This document shows, piece after piece, positions 26,860 to 35,743 of a DNA stretch of 64,000 bases. Within the stretch, counting starts at the first letter, position 1, and the number at the start of each line of letters is the position of its first letter. The notes beneath the pieces were generated by a model, which was not told the origin of the DNA, ran no database searches, and saw only the letters and a program-made list of their open reading frames with translations. The stretch is taken from contig CAMZIQ010000005.1 of assembly GCA_947307295.1 (NCBI GenBank), positions 1 through 64,000 of the forward strand. The letters run 5' to 3'. This DNA is from an uncultured Pseudomonadota bacterium. GTDB lineage: Bacteria; Pseudomonadota; Alphaproteobacteria; Rs-D84. The position numbers and the translations under genes are program-made.

Positions 26860-27927
26860 ATGTATAGATTTAAACCTAATGTTTTGACGCTATTCCTATT
26901 AAGGCGTTTTTTCACCAGTTTCTTTTTGGTGATGTTAACGGTATGTGGCGTTATTTTTGCAGTCACATTTGTTGAAAGATTATCTGCTAATCCAGATGCT
27001 TTATCTACATTGTACGATTCGTGGCTAAGATTATTGGAATATATACCTATGTTTTTACCGTTGGCGGTATTTATGGGGACTTTGGTTGCGTTTTATAATT
27101 TGACTAAATCTTCAGAACTAATAATTGTCTCGGGCACAGGCTTATCGCCCTTTCAAATTGCAAGACCATTTTTATTTGGGGCTTTTGTAATTGGGGCTTT
27201 TGCATCATGTATTATAAATCCTTATTCGGTAAATCTGACAACAAAAAATTTAACGGGTCAGCATTTAAAATTAATAGATAATGCAATTTGGCTACGCGAA
27301 ACGTCCAGTGACAGATTCTTAACCGCCCGCGCCGAAGGATTAAACGTCACACCAAATAAAAATATTATTTTCAATGACATAGTTATATTATCCCAAGATA
27401 ATTCGTTCAAATTAAACGAACGCATTTCAACCAAGCGCGCTGTTTTATCTGACCAAGGAATAGATATAGAACAGGCAAATATCACCACATCAGATGGTAT
27501 TACAAAAACAGGTCCAAAACATATTGACACACAGTTAACACCCGAAACAGTATTGGACAGATATTTACAACCAGATCAGATTTCTTTTTGGAAATTGCCT
27601 GCATTCATACAAAAGATGAACAACATTGGTGTCACAACACGTGGGCACTTGGTTCAATTTTGGACGTTATTTTTCTTGCCTTTGAATATGATGGCAATGG
27701 TAATGTTAGGAATAGCATTTTCCCAAACTAAACAACGCAGAAATTATACATTCGGCTTAAAATTCAGTTTGGGGATATTAACATGTTTTGCCTTGTATTT
27801 CACAGTTAATTTGTTTAACGCATTGGGCAACACAGGAACCCTGCCCCCATTAATCGCGATTATCGCACCACAAATAATAATTATTGCTGGCGCGTGTATG
27901 TTCATAACCAGTTTTGATACAATCTAA
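26860..27927 (+). CDS. LptF/LptG-family lipopolysaccharide export permease
   Basis: 355 residues: three membrane segments at the N-terminus (about 10-130), a periplasmic beta-jellyroll region (about 135-265) and three at the C-terminus. This is the YjgP/YjgQ architecture. In the Lpt system two such proteins pair with the ATPase LptB to extract LPS from the inner membrane. Sequence such as LPLAVFMGTLVAFYNLTKSSELIIVSGTGLS matches the conserved coupling-helix region. Only one of the two permeases is in the window, and LptF versus LptG cannot be decided. Confidence 0.9.
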   Translation: MYRFKPNVLTLFLLRRFFTSFFLVMLTVCGVIFAVTFVERLSANPDALSTLYDSWLRLLEYIPMFLPLAVFMGTLVAFYNLTKSSELIIVSGTGLSPFQIARPFLFGAFVIGAFASCIINPYSVNLTTKNLTGQHLKLIDNAIWLRETSSDRFLTARAEGLNVTPNKNIIFNDIVILSQDNSFKLNERISTKRAVLSDQGIDIEQANITTSDGITKTGPKHIDTQLTPETVLDRYLQPDQISFWKLPAFIQKMNNIGVTTRGHLVQFWTLFFLPLNMMAMVMLGIAFSQTKQRRNYTFGLKFSLGILTCFALYFTVNLFNALGNTGTLPPLIAIIAPQIIIIAGACMFITSFDTI

Positions 27928-27937
27928 GGGTTAAAAA

Positions 27938-28069
27938 ATGCCATTACATAGAAAAAAAACAAACAATAAAAAATATATAATATGGGCGATAATTATCATA
28001 TTGCTGGTATTAATGATAATATCTTTTTCGCCACAACCAGAATTTACAGAAACAGTACTTTATCCATGA
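27938..28069 (+). CDS. Small single-pass membrane protein overlapping xerD start
   Basis: 43 residues: basic N-terminus MPLHRKKTNNKKY, one membrane helix (IIWAIIIILLVLMIISF, about 14-31) and a short acidic tail PQPEFTETVLYP. SD AAGGG is 7 nt before the ATG. Its TGA stop overlaps the xerD ATG as ATGA, a classic translational coupling, and this decides the xerD start at 28066. No family recognised; orientation should be N-in, tail periplasmic. It lies 10 bp after the LPS permease gene, so a role in envelope biogenesis is possible but unproven. Confidence 0.75.
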   Translation: MPLHRKKTNNKKYIIWAIIIILLVLMIISFSPQPEFTETVLYP

Positions 28070-28929
28070 AATACATAGAAATATTTTTAGAAGCCCTGGC
28101 TGCTGAAAAAGGTCGCAGTCAAAAAACGCTAAGCGCATATTCATCTGATTTATATCAGGCTGAATCAGAAATTGGCGATTTATTAAACGCTTCAGACCAA
28201 GACGTTCAAAATTATTTATCTCATTTGCCGGACAAACCATCATCCATTGCCCGCAAAGCCAGCGCACTTCGCACATTTTATAAATTTTTAATGTTGGAAA
28301 AAATCATAACAAAAAATCCAACTGCAAATCTAGAATTACCAAAACGCGGACGACCATTACCTAAATATTTATCACCCGAAGAAATAGAATTATTAATATC
28401 ATCTTCTGGTGACATAAAAACATCAGTCCGTTTAAAATGTATGCTGGAATTATTGTACGCATCTGGTCTGCGCGTATCAGAATTATGCGAATTACCGATG
28501 TCTGCAAATCTTGGCGACAGACTTTTAATACACGGCAAAGGCGCTAAAGAAAGATTGGTTCCTATGCACGAAGCTGCCCAGCACGCATTACATAAATGGC
28601 TGGAAATCCGTGGTGACAACGATTCTAAATATATTTTCCCGACCAGTTCTAAATCGGGACACATCACCAGGGATGGTTTTTTTAAAATATTAAAAAAATG
28701 TGCTGTTTTGGCTGGTATAGAACCGCATCGTGTATCGCCCCACGTTCTGCGTCATTCTTTTGCTTCGCATTTATTAGCGGGCGGTGCAAATCTGCGCGTT
28801 ATACAAACAATGTTGGGACACGAAGATATTTCAACCACACAAATATATACTCACGTTTTACCAGAAAAATTACGTGACACAGTTGAAAGCGCACACCCAT
28901 TGGCACATAACGAGATTAAGGATATATAA
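28066..28929 (+). CDS. xerD: Tyrosine recombinase XerD (or XerC)
   Basis: 287 residues from MKYIEIFLEALAAEKG. The N-terminal SAM-like domain is followed by the catalytic domain with Arg in LLYASGLRVSELC, the Lys region IHGKGAKERLVP, HVLRHSFASHLL, LGHEDISTT and the nucleophile Tyr in QIYTHV. It acts with its partner and FtsK to resolve chromosome dimers at dif. Upstream in-frame codons (from 27982) would translate the small membrane protein gene in another frame and are rejected because of the ATGA junction. XerD is preferred over XerC by overall similarity only. Confidence 0.93.
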   Translation: MKYIEIFLEALAAEKGRSQKTLSAYSSDLYQAESEIGDLLNASDQDVQNYLSHLPDKPSSIARKASALRTFYKFLMLEKIITKNPTANLELPKRGRPLPKYLSPEEIELLISSSGDIKTSVRLKCMLELLYASGLRVSELCELPMSANLGDRLLIHGKGAKERLVPMHEAAQHALHKWLEIRGDNDSKYIFPTSSKSGHITRDGFFKILKKCAVLAGIEPHRVSPHVLRHSFASHLLAGGANLRVIQTMLGHEDISTTQIYTHVLPEKLRDTVESAHPLAHNEIKDI

Positions 28930-29430
28930 ATGATAACAAAATGTGATCATCCAGGCTGCACCAAAGCCGGCACATGTCGCGCTCCGAAAAGTCGTGATTT
29001 AAAAGAATATTGGTGGTTTTGCAAAGAACACGCAGCTGAATATAATAAAAATTGGAACTATTATGCAAATATGACACCTGATGAAATAGATGCAGAATGG
29101 GAACGCGAAACCTTTGGAATCGCAGAAAAAGATAAAGCTACATCAAATAAAAACGAAGCAGAATATGTTCAATTCATAAATGATTTTTTAACTGGGCGTT
29201 CATCGTTTGATAAAATGCCTGTGAAAAAAGCTGTTCCTTCACAAATTGTATCAGCACTAAAAGTATTTAATTTACCTATAACGGCAACTTGGCGTGAAAT
29301 CGGTGCAAAATATAGAACATTGGCAAAAAAGCATCACCCAGATACAGCCAAAGACAAATCTACATCGACTGCTGAATTTACAAAAATCACAAATGCTTAT
29401 GAGATATTAAAAAAGTATTTCAAGAAATAA
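28930..29430 (+). CDS. J-domain protein with N-terminal Cys/His motif
   Basis: 166 residues. The N-terminus CDHPGCTKAGTCRAPKSRDLKEYWWFCKEHAAEYNKNWNYYANMT holds Cys and His residues spaced as a probable zinc site, typical of a small alphaproteobacterial DnaJ-like family. The C-terminal 65 residues form a J domain with HHPD in AKKHHPDTAKDK, the signature that stimulates DnaK ATPase. The gene starts directly after the xerD stop. Its substrate is unknown. Confidence 0.88.
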   Translation: MITKCDHPGCTKAGTCRAPKSRDLKEYWWFCKEHAAEYNKNWNYYANMTPDEIDAEWERETFGIAEKDKATSNKNEAEYVQFINDFLTGRSSFDKMPVKKAVPSQIVSALKVFNLPITATWREIGAKYRTLAKKHHPDTAKDKSTSTAEFTKITNAYEILKKYFKK

Positions 29431-29507
29431 TCCGTCGTTATTCACATTAATTAATCTTACTTACTTTATACGGCATCTGTTTTTTATTTTGAAACATTTT
29501 CGCAAAA

Positions 29508-31142
29508 TTATTTTTTTGCTTCTTTTTTTTGCTGTTTAATACGCTGTTGTTCTTCTGCTCTACGTTGTCTAAAATCTTTATACCACTCTTGTTTCTCTTT
29601 TCTGTTTGCCGGTTTAGGAAATTCTATCTCTTTGTATTCCGGCATTGAAAAATCATATGAATTTGCTGTTAAACATTCATCTATTTCTGCCACATATTTT
29701 CTAGAAATTTTCTGGCCAAAAACATTACAATCAAATACAACATCTATTGTTGAAAAATTCATACATCTACCATAACACAGCGCATTTTCAGACAAAGCCT
29801 CTCCTTTCCCGTAAAAACCATCAATAATATCTTTTTTGAAAAGGTTAGTGACATATACAACCGCAGCATCTCTTGTATCAAAACGCATCAATTCATTATT
29901 TTCATCTTTTATATCTAATGTTGGCACAGACATAAACGTCTTTAAATTTTTTTCAAAAGCATCTAACTCAACTTCTTGTTGGCGGATAACACCCACATTT
30001 GTTTTTATACTGGCACAATTTTGTTTAACTTCTTCTATAGGTTTGCCTATATCAAGATTTTGTATCATCTCATTATGTTTTTCTATATTTTGCACATAAC
30101 TTACATAATCTTCAGATAAATATTCATACTGCTTTGCTTTTATTGGTTTATAATATTCCGCATCTGCCAAAGAACAACCTGTTTTAAAATCTATACCTAT
30201 CTCTTTGGCACATATTTCATGCACATCGCTTAAATATTTATAAGCTCGCTGTCTGCGTTCATAATGCACTCCTTTTGGAACAGCATTAACATAAGCCCGA
30301 TTAAACGCATCAGCACCATTTTCTTCAACATAAGCTTTTGCGGACGCTGCTGTTAAGTCCCTAACAACAGTATCAGAATCACACGGCCTACCCACAAGTA
30401 CTGTTTTCAAAACATTTGAAGCATGACCTATACCAGATATCGCCATTTCCGTAACAAGTGCCTGTGTTTCTATTGGCAATCTATGATAATGATAAGCCAT
30501 ATAAATATTTGTAAAATACCATTCTTTAGCATTATCCCTTTGCATATTCTGCAAACAATATTTTGACAGTTTTGATGTACACGAAGAAATGCCATATTTA
30601 GTTCCATTTTTTCCATAAACACAATGTCCATTTTTAAAATATGGTTTTGGCTTTCTTGCATCGCATATACAATTTCCAGAGTCACCATCATAATTTTGAT
30701 ATTCGCCTTCGTTACCACCGCCATCCTTTGTCAGTTCTATAGCCCAAGAAATTGTTCTGTTAACGATACAAGCTTCTATTGCTTCTTTATAAGTTTGCGG
30801 ATTTAAATAGTAATCTATATAATATCTGCCATTAAGTTTTCTGGGCAATCTATAAACGCATTTTGACTCCATTGCATTCACAAGATTTTGACATTTTTTT
30901 AATCCTTCCTTTTCATCCACACGCGCCCAAAAAGCAGCACATACTTCGGCCATACCATCTTCATCTATATAACCGTCTTCATCAATTTGTGCATCATACT
31001 CTGCCAATACTGCTTCTTGAAATTCAGCAGGTACAATTTCTGCCACAGCCGCTTCAACCTGTTCAGCATAATAATATGCACAAAAACCCCCACGCATATT
31101 TACAAGAATCAAAGCACAAAAAATTAATAATATTTTTTTCAT
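29508..31142 (-). CDS. Secreted Cys-containing protein, 544 residues
   Basis: Signal peptide MKKILLIFCALILVNMRGGFCA. The mature protein has more than a dozen Cys, including a CICDARKPKPYFKNGHC segment that resembles in spacing the CTCTAFRCKPGHWMNKKTYQC segment of the 1,603-residue protein. The middle is helical and the C-terminus is strongly charged (KEKQEWYKDFRQRRAEEQQRIKQQKKEAKK). No family recognised. Its ATG overlaps the preceding gene's stop (31139-31142), so translation is coupled and the three products of this operon probably act together. Confidence 0.72.
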   Translation of the reverse strand: MKKILLIFCALILVNMRGGFCAYYYAEQVEAAVAEIVPAEFQEAVLAEYDAQIDEDGYIDEDGMAEVCAAFWARVDEKEGLKKCQNLVNAMESKCVYRLPRKLNGRYYIDYYLNPQTYKEAIEACIVNRTISWAIELTKDGGGNEGEYQNYDGDSGNCICDARKPKPYFKNGHCVYGKNGTKYGISSCTSKLSKYCLQNMQRDNAKEWYFTNIYMAYHYHRLPIETQALVTEMAISGIGHASNVLKTVLVGRPCDSDTVVRDLTAASAKAYVEENGADAFNRAYVNAVPKGVHYERRQRAYKYLSDVHEICAKEIGIDFKTGCSLADAEYYKPIKAKQYEYLSEDYVSYVQNIEKHNEMIQNLDIGKPIEEVKQNCASIKTNVGVIRQQEVELDAFEKNLKTFMSVPTLDIKDENNELMRFDTRDAAVVYVTNLFKKDIIDGFYGKGEALSENALCYGRCMNFSTIDVVFDCNVFGQKISRKYVAEIDECLTANSYDFSMPEYKEIEFPKPANRKEKQEWYKDFRQRRAEEQQRIKQQKKEAKK

Positions 31143-31996
31143 TTTAAAGAATTCTCACACCTATCCGCTACATCAACTAATTTTTTTACAGCTGTTATTT
31201 GAATCGCATTAAAAACCGTTGCACCACCAGATAAAAGTGTTGCACCGCCTGCAAGCACATTAGATACTGTATCCAATTTTCTTTCTTTTTCATCCTGACT
31301 TTTGTTTGCGACAGCACTTGTTATAACGCCAACGAATCCTGTCCCCGCACCAACTGCAGATGTAATTTGTGCACCCTTAGTTCGTTTTTGCAATGAAGAT
31401 AAATCCAAATATTTATATTCTGAACAGACCTCATATATACGCTGGGCTTCGGTAAAATTCACATTTTCTATTTTTGCTTGTGCAATTGCCTTTTGCAACT
31501 CATCCACAGAATCTATACATTCTTTAATTTTATCTTCTACCTTTGTTTCTGTATTTAAATTTTTGGATGCCATAGCAACACCAGCCACATTAGTTGCCGT
31601 ATTAACCGCCAACAGTCCTGTTCGCCAATTACCAGCTATTTTTGCTTTAGCCAAATCTGATTTTGGGTTTGCTTTAAAATCTGACTTAAGTGTCATATTA
31701 AGGTCAGAACCACCCTTTAATTCATCTTCATCTTTTGCATTTTCTTCGATATTGCGTAAATTTTTTAACAAATTTTTCTTTTTCAATCCAGCAACCAAAG
31801 CACCTGCCCCAGCAACAGTCCCTGCCCCAGTCACTGCTGTATTTATTCCAGCGATTTTTTTTACTTCGCCCAACATATCAGAAATTCCAATACAAGAATT
31901 ATAGCTTTGCTGCAAAGCAACATTCATATCAGTTGCAAAAACATCTGAATCAAATAAAACAATACCAAATAAAAATAACAAAAACTTTTTTTTCAC
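31139..31996 (-). CDS. Secreted glycine-zipper-like protein, 285 residues
   Basis: Starts at a GTG with an AAGGT SD. Signal peptide MKKKFLLFLFGIVLFDSDVFA. The mature part alternates helices with three Gly/Ala-rich hydrophobic stretches: INTAVTGAGTVAGAGALVAG (about 50-69), ITSAVGAGTGFVGVITSAVA and VSNVLAGGATLLSGGATVFNA near the C-terminus. Such GxxxG-dense segments can insert into membranes or oligomerise. Four Cys are present (CIGIS, KECIDS, EVCSEY, DRCENS), allowing disulfides. No family recognised. Middle gene of the three-gene secreted operon. Confidence 0.72.
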   Translation of the reverse strand: MKKKFLLFLFGIVLFDSDVFATDMNVALQQSYNSCIGISDMLGEVKKIAGINTAVTGAGTVAGAGALVAGLKKKNLLKNLRNIEENAKDEDELKGGSDLNMTLKSDFKANPKSDLAKAKIAGNWRTGLLAVNTATNVAGVAMASKNLNTETKVEDKIKECIDSVDELQKAIAQAKIENVNFTEAQRIYEVCSEYKYLDLSSLQKRTKGAQITSAVGAGTGFVGVITSAVANKSQDEKERKLDTVSNVLAGGATLLSGGATVFNAIQITAVKKLVDVADRCENSLK

Positions 31997-32002
31997 TTTT
32001 AA

Positions 32003-32269
32003 CTACCTTCTTAATCCTACATTAAAAGTATCACCCCAATCTGCAATGGGTTGTCCGCCCACAGTACAATTACATTGTGTGCCAGTCCATGTTGTTTGGA
32101 AAAAATTTTGTTGGATACAACAATTAATAGCTTCAGTATTATCAGCGTCATCAGTTGATTCACAACTACGACGAAACATATCATACTTAGAATACCAATC
32201 ATCAGCCCGACCGGCATATGTCACACATATACCACATAAAAACACTAAAAAACAAAATATGTTTTTCAT
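32003..32269 (-). CDS. Small secreted Cys-rich protein
   Basis: 88 residues from MKNIFCFLVFLCGICVTYA (signal peptide). The mature part of about 69 residues holds five Cys in RRSCES, NCCIQQNF and QCNC. An ATG 15 bp further upstream (32284) is also possible and would make the mRNA nearly leaderless, because the -10 at 32296-32304 ends just 11 nt before it. First gene of the secreted operon, 6 bp before the glycine-zipper gene. Function unknown. Confidence 0.65.
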   Translation of the reverse strand: MKNIFCFLVFLCGICVTYAGRADDWYSKYDMFRRSCESTDDADNTEAINCCIQQNFFQTTWTGTQCNCTVGGQPIADWGDTFNVGLRR

Positions 32270-32295
32270 CCCCCGACACACCATTTGATAATAAG

Positions 32296-32304
32296 ATTAT
32301 ATCA
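32296..32304 (-). promoter_or_regulatory. Extended -10 promoter of the secreted-protein operon
   Basis: TGATATAAT on the minus strand, identical to the elements before the MucR-like and 433-residue outer-membrane genes. It drives the 88-, 285- and 544-residue secreted proteins. Confidence 0.5.
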
Positions 32305-32359
32305 TATTTTAACCATTTAAAAACAAAAAGTTTTATTCATATAAAAATACAATTTATAT

Positions 32360-32387
32360 TTGCAAGAATTGCTTTTTATGCTATTAT
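32360..32387 (+). promoter_or_regulatory. Promoter of trxB-serS
   Basis: TTGCAA (32360-32365), 16-bp spacer, TATTAT (32382-32387), 15 bp before the ATG at 32403. Confidence 0.45.
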
Positions 32388-32402
32388 TTCCCTAACTAAA
32401 CA

Positions 32403-33311
32403 ATGGGAAAAAATATGTTTGATTGTATTATTTTGGGTTCAGGCCCAGCAGGATTAACCGCAGCGATATATTGTGGGCGCGCTAAAAAGAACACACTTGT
32501 ATTAGCAGGTGCTTCTTTGGGCGGTCAAACTGGCGAAATTGCAAAATTGGAAAATTATCCGGGATGGGCTGGTTCTGGCATGGAACTTATTATGTTCATG
32601 AAAAAGCAGGCTTCGTCTTTTGGTGCAAAATTTGAATTTGCTTCTGCCACAGATATCAAATTTAATGATGATGGCACGTTTACTGTTATTTGCGACAATG
32701 GAAAAAGTATGGATGCAAAAACAATTATCTTGGCAACTGGCGCAATGGCTCGAAGATTGGAAATTGATGGGGCTCGTGAATTTTTCGGTCATGGGGTTTC
32801 TTATTGTGCTACGTGTGATGGATTCTTTTATAATGGTCGTGATGTTTTGGTTATTGGTGGCGGAAATGCTGCTTTGAATGATGCCTTGTATTTGGCAGAT
32901 GTTGCGAAAAACGTGACTATTATTTATCGTAAATCTGAATTCTTCCGTGCAGAAGCAGTCCTGCGCGACAGAGTCAAAGAACGCGAAAATATTAAATGTA
33001 TGTTCAATACAGAATTAAAATCTATATCCAAAAAACCAGATTCTGAAAGATTAATAGCAACCACAACAAATGGTGATGAAATCGAAACAGACGGAATTTT
33101 TGTTGCTATTGGTCACGAAGCAAACACAGATTATTTGTCTGAAACAATTAAACGCGATGATATGGGCAGAATTGCACCAGAATCTTTACCACACGGAATG
33201 TTCGTTGCTGGCGATGTACACAGTAATATCAAAATGCAAATCGCAACTGCTGTCGGAACAGGATGTAGTGCCGCTATGGATGCTATTGCTTATTTAAACT
33301 CGAAAGAATAA
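32403..33311 (+). CDS. trxB: Thioredoxin reductase
   Basis: 302 residues. The FAD-binding motif is ILGSGPAGLTAAIYCGRA at the N-terminus, the redox-active CATC at residues 135-138, the NAD(P)H-binding GGGNAALNDALYLADVA, and the C-terminal FAD site GMFVAGDVHSNIKMQIATAVGTGCSAAMDA. It reduces thioredoxin with NADPH in the cytoplasm. In the second dinucleotide site the usual HRR-type NADPH contact reads IYRKSEFFR, so cofactor preference is worth testing. serS follows after 10 bp. Confidence 0.94.
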   Translation: MGKNMFDCIILGSGPAGLTAAIYCGRAKKNTLVLAGASLGGQTGEIAKLENYPGWAGSGMELIMFMKKQASSFGAKFEFASATDIKFNDDGTFTVICDNGKSMDAKTIILATGAMARRLEIDGAREFFGHGVSYCATCDGFFYNGRDVLVIGGGNAALNDALYLADVAKNVTIIYRKSEFFRAEAVLRDRVKERENIKCMFNTELKSISKKPDSERLIATTTNGDEIETDGIFVAIGHEANTDYLSETIKRDDMGRIAPESLPHGMFVAGDVHSNIKMQIATAVGTGCSAAMDAIAYLNSKE

Positions 33312-33321
33312 AGGCGCAAAA

Positions 33322-34602
33322 ATGTTGGATTTAAAATTTATTCGTGAAAACAAAGACGTTGTGAAAAACGCGTGCAAAGTAAAAAAATTTCCAGATGTTG
33401 TTGATGATATTTTAACGCTGGATGTTCGTGTACGTGAATTAAAAACGACTACTCAAACAAAGACTGCTGAAAAAAACAAAATTTCAAAAGAAATCCCAAC
33501 CAGTTCTGACAAGGCAACATTGATTGCAAAATCCAAAGCGATAAGTGAAGAAATCGCAAATGATATGGCAGAATTGGCTGAAAAAGAAGAAATATTAAAT
33601 GATTTATTGCACCGTGTTCCTCAAATTCCAGATGCATCTGCACCAATCGGTGATGATGATTCTGCAAACATAGAAATCAAACGCGTTGGAACACCGCGTA
33701 AATTCGACTTTACCCCGCGTTCTCAATGGGAATTGTTGGATATGAACGGCTGGTGGATGCCTGAAAAAATTGCTGGCATTTGTGGAACGCGCACATATTG
33801 TCTGGTTGGCGAATTGGCTGAATTAGAATTGGCTGTGCAAACTTATGTCACACAAAAATTGATTGCCAAAGGATTTACTTATATTGAATGTCCATCTATC
33901 ACAAAACCACAAACAATATTTAATGCAGGACATTTTATGGGTTCTGATTTATCGGTAATGAATGATGATGTGTTCATGCTGACTGACACAGACAGATGTT
34001 TGGCAGGAACGGCTGAAATTATTTTAAATTCTTTACATAGCGATGAAATTTTAAGTGAAAATGATTTACCTATAAAATACGCTGGATTTTCACCATGTTT
34101 CCGCAAAGAAGCTGGTGCTGCTGGTCGGGATACACGTGGATTGGTGCGCTTTCATCAATTTAACAAAGTTGAACAATATATTTTCTGCAAACCAGAACAA
34201 TCTGACGAGATGCATGAATTTTTATTAAATAATTTATGTGAAATAATGGAAGATTTAGAATTACCATATCGCGTAATTGCAAATTCTACTGGCGACATGG
34301 GATTCAACAAGGTAAAAATGAACGATGTCGAAGCTTGGTTCCCTTCTGAAAACACATATCGTGAATTGGGATCTTGTTCTTCAATCGGTCAATTCCAGGC
34401 ACGTCGCACAAATACACGTTATCGTGAAAACTCTACAAACGAAGTTAAATTTGTTGCGACATTAAATAATACAGGTATCGCCCTGCCACGCGCATTAGTT
34501 CCAATTATTGAAAACCATCAAAATGCGGATGGTTCTGTAAACATTCCAAAAAAATTACAACCACTAATGGGTGGTCGTACTAAAATCGGTGGTAAACATT
34601 AA
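33322..34602 (+). CDS. serS: Serine--tRNA ligase
   Basis: 426-residue class II aminoacyl-tRNA synthetase. The N-terminal coiled-coil arm (about 30-100) binds the long tRNA-Ser variable arm. Class II motif 2 is PCFRKEAGAAGRDTRGLVRFHQFNKVEQ and motif 3 is NTGIALPRALVPIIENHQNADGSVNIPKKLQPLMGG. Length is normal. Second gene after trxB, closed by the terminator at 34612-34669. Confidence 0.96.
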   Translation: MLDLKFIRENKDVVKNACKVKKFPDVVDDILTLDVRVRELKTTTQTKTAEKNKISKEIPTSSDKATLIAKSKAISEEIANDMAELAEKEEILNDLLHRVPQIPDASAPIGDDDSANIEIKRVGTPRKFDFTPRSQWELLDMNGWWMPEKIAGICGTRTYCLVGELAELELAVQTYVTQKLIAKGFTYIECPSITKPQTIFNAGHFMGSDLSVMNDDVFMLTDTDRCLAGTAEIILNSLHSDEILSENDLPIKYAGFSPCFRKEAGAAGRDTRGLVRFHQFNKVEQYIFCKPEQSDEMHEFLLNNLCEIMEDLELPYRVIANSTGDMGFNKVKMNDVEAWFPSENTYRELGSCSSIGQFQARRTNTRYRENSTNEVKFVATLNNTGIALPRALVPIIENHQNADGSVNIPKKLQPLMGGRTKIGGKH

Positions 34603-34611
34603 AAAAAATAC

Positions 34612-34669
34612 AAAAAACGCCCGAACTTGTCACACAAAGTTTTAACGAAGTGTGACGGGCGTTTTTTTT
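34612..34669. terminator. Bidirectional terminator between serS and the 171-residue gene
   Basis: Arms CGCCCG (34618-34623) and CGGGCG (34656-34661) are flanked by six A on the left and eight T on the right, with an inner GTCACAC/GTGTGAC pairing (34629-34635 and 34650-34656). It works for both converging transcripts. Confidence 0.85.
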
Positions 34670-35183
34670 ATCTAACAATATCTTTTACTTTTGTAATAAC
34701 AGTAGCAATTGTATTTTTTGCTTTGGACATATCTTTAATTTCTCGAGACAAATTTTTGATATCTTCTGCATAATATTTTTTCAAAAATGTATTATCATAT
34801 TCATACTTTTGAATAGCATGCAAGAAAACCCCATACTGATTTCTCAAAGGTTGAACCAACGCATTTTTAGCAGCTTTGGATACCATTTGTGCAGGCGTAT
34901 CAACCAAATAAATCGCATCGGCGACATATTCTGGTTTAATATCATGATCTTTAACACATTGCGCAGCACGGGCAAGCCATGCTTCTCTTGTTTTTTCTTC
35001 TGATAAATATTGTTCAGGATTCTTAGCAACATCCCACATTTCTGTCAAAGAACGAGCAGATGCCAATTTTTGTGTTTTATCCATATCATTCCAACGCTTT
35101 CTTACATCGTTTTTCGCGATATGATAAAAAGCCATAAGACCAGATTTAATTTGTTCTTTAATATCATTATTATTTGTATCCAT
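34668..35183 (-). CDS. Unknown soluble helical protein, 171 residues
   Basis: No family recognised. The protein is charged and helical, with no signal peptide. It contains MAFYHIAKNDVRKRWNDMDKTQKLASARSLTEMWDVAKNPEQYLSEEKTREAWLARAAQCV, then a hydrophobic-helix middle and a C-terminal helix rich in Lys. A clear SD (AAGGAG) and a near-consensus promoter (35215-35242) indicate a well expressed single gene ending at the serS terminator. Confidence 0.7.
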   Translation of the reverse strand: MDTNNNDIKEQIKSGLMAFYHIAKNDVRKRWNDMDKTQKLASARSLTEMWDVAKNPEQYLSEEKTREAWLARAAQCVKDHDIKPEYVADAIYLVDTPAQMVSKAAKNALVQPLRNQYGVFLHAIQKYEYDNTFLKKYYAEDIKNLSREIKDMSKAKNTIATVITKVKDIVR

Positions 35184-35214
35184 ATTAAATTCTCCTTGAA
35201 TTCATAGCCCCATA

Positions 35215-35242
35215 AATATAGACGGCTTAATCAGAAAGTCAA
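35215..35242 (-). promoter_or_regulatory. Sigma70-type promoter of 171-residue gene
   Basis: On the minus strand: TTGACT (complement 35237-35242), 16-bp spacer, TATATT (complement 35215-35220). It sits 31 bp ahead of the ATG at 35183. Confidence 0.6.
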
Positions 35243-35246
35243 GCCA

Positions 35247-35711
35247 TTATTTAATCCGCTTTTGTCGGGCTAAATTTTGTATTTTTAAAAGCGAAACTTT
35301 TGTATTTGCCGCAACAATTATACGTATCCAGTTTCTTATTGCTTCCAGCACCCGTAATTTTCTAGGAAGTACGACAGAATAATATTCGCAAATTTCATCT
35401 ATCATATGATTATACGCACAAAGGACTTTTTTTTCTTCATCACCGGACCACACCAAAGTCTTTTCTAAATTGGTATATTTAAAATTTGTGATATAACATT
35501 GTTTTTTAAACAAAGGTGGCACATTATACCCAAAATCAAGGCGGGTTCTGATTAAATCATAAACTTTTTCTTCTATATCTTTTATTTCTTGCTGAGTTTT
35601 TTCTATATCTTTTTTATCTTCAATAGAAGAATATAAACACTTTACATTCTCTGTATAGCGATACACAGAGGCAAAAAACCACTTAACCACAGATGTAAAG
35701 TCCGTCGTCAT
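35247..35711 (-). CDS. Unknown protein, 154 residues
   Basis: No family recognised. Predicted helical, with a charged segment SSIEDKKDIEKTQQEIKDIEEKVYDLIRTRLDFGY (coiled-coil-like) and a C-terminus of mixed hydrophobic and basic helices (LRVLEAIRNWIRIIVAANTKVSLLKIQNLARQKRIK). No signal peptide. The ATG at 35711 follows AAGGA at a usual distance; the TTG codon just before it is not needed. Preceded by a consensus promoter at 35744-35772, back to back with typA. Confidence 0.68.
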   Translation of the reverse strand: MTTDFTSVVKWFFASVYRYTENVKCLYSSIEDKKDIEKTQQEIKDIEEKVYDLIRTRLDFGYNVPPLFKKQCYITNFKYTNLEKTLVWSGDEEKKVLCAYNHMIDEICEYYSVVLPRKLRVLEAIRNWIRIIVAANTKVSLLKIQNLARQKRIK

Positions 35712-35743
35712 CAAATTTTATCCTTAAAAATTTTTGTTCTTTT

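Noticed and set aside
27982..28065. 28 extra N-terminal residues for XerD
   Set aside because: The region encodes the 43-residue membrane protein in another frame, and XerD proteins start at the MKYIEIFLEAL level; the ATGA junction fits coupling.
31302..31904. 200-codon open frame antisense to the glycine-zipper gene
   Set aside because: Composition mirrors the Ala/Gly-rich coding strand; the minus-strand frame has a signal peptide, an operon context and a start signal.
34629..34656. GTCACAC/GTGTGAC as a separate operator
   Set aside because: It is nested inside the serS terminator stem and is best explained as part of that hairpin.
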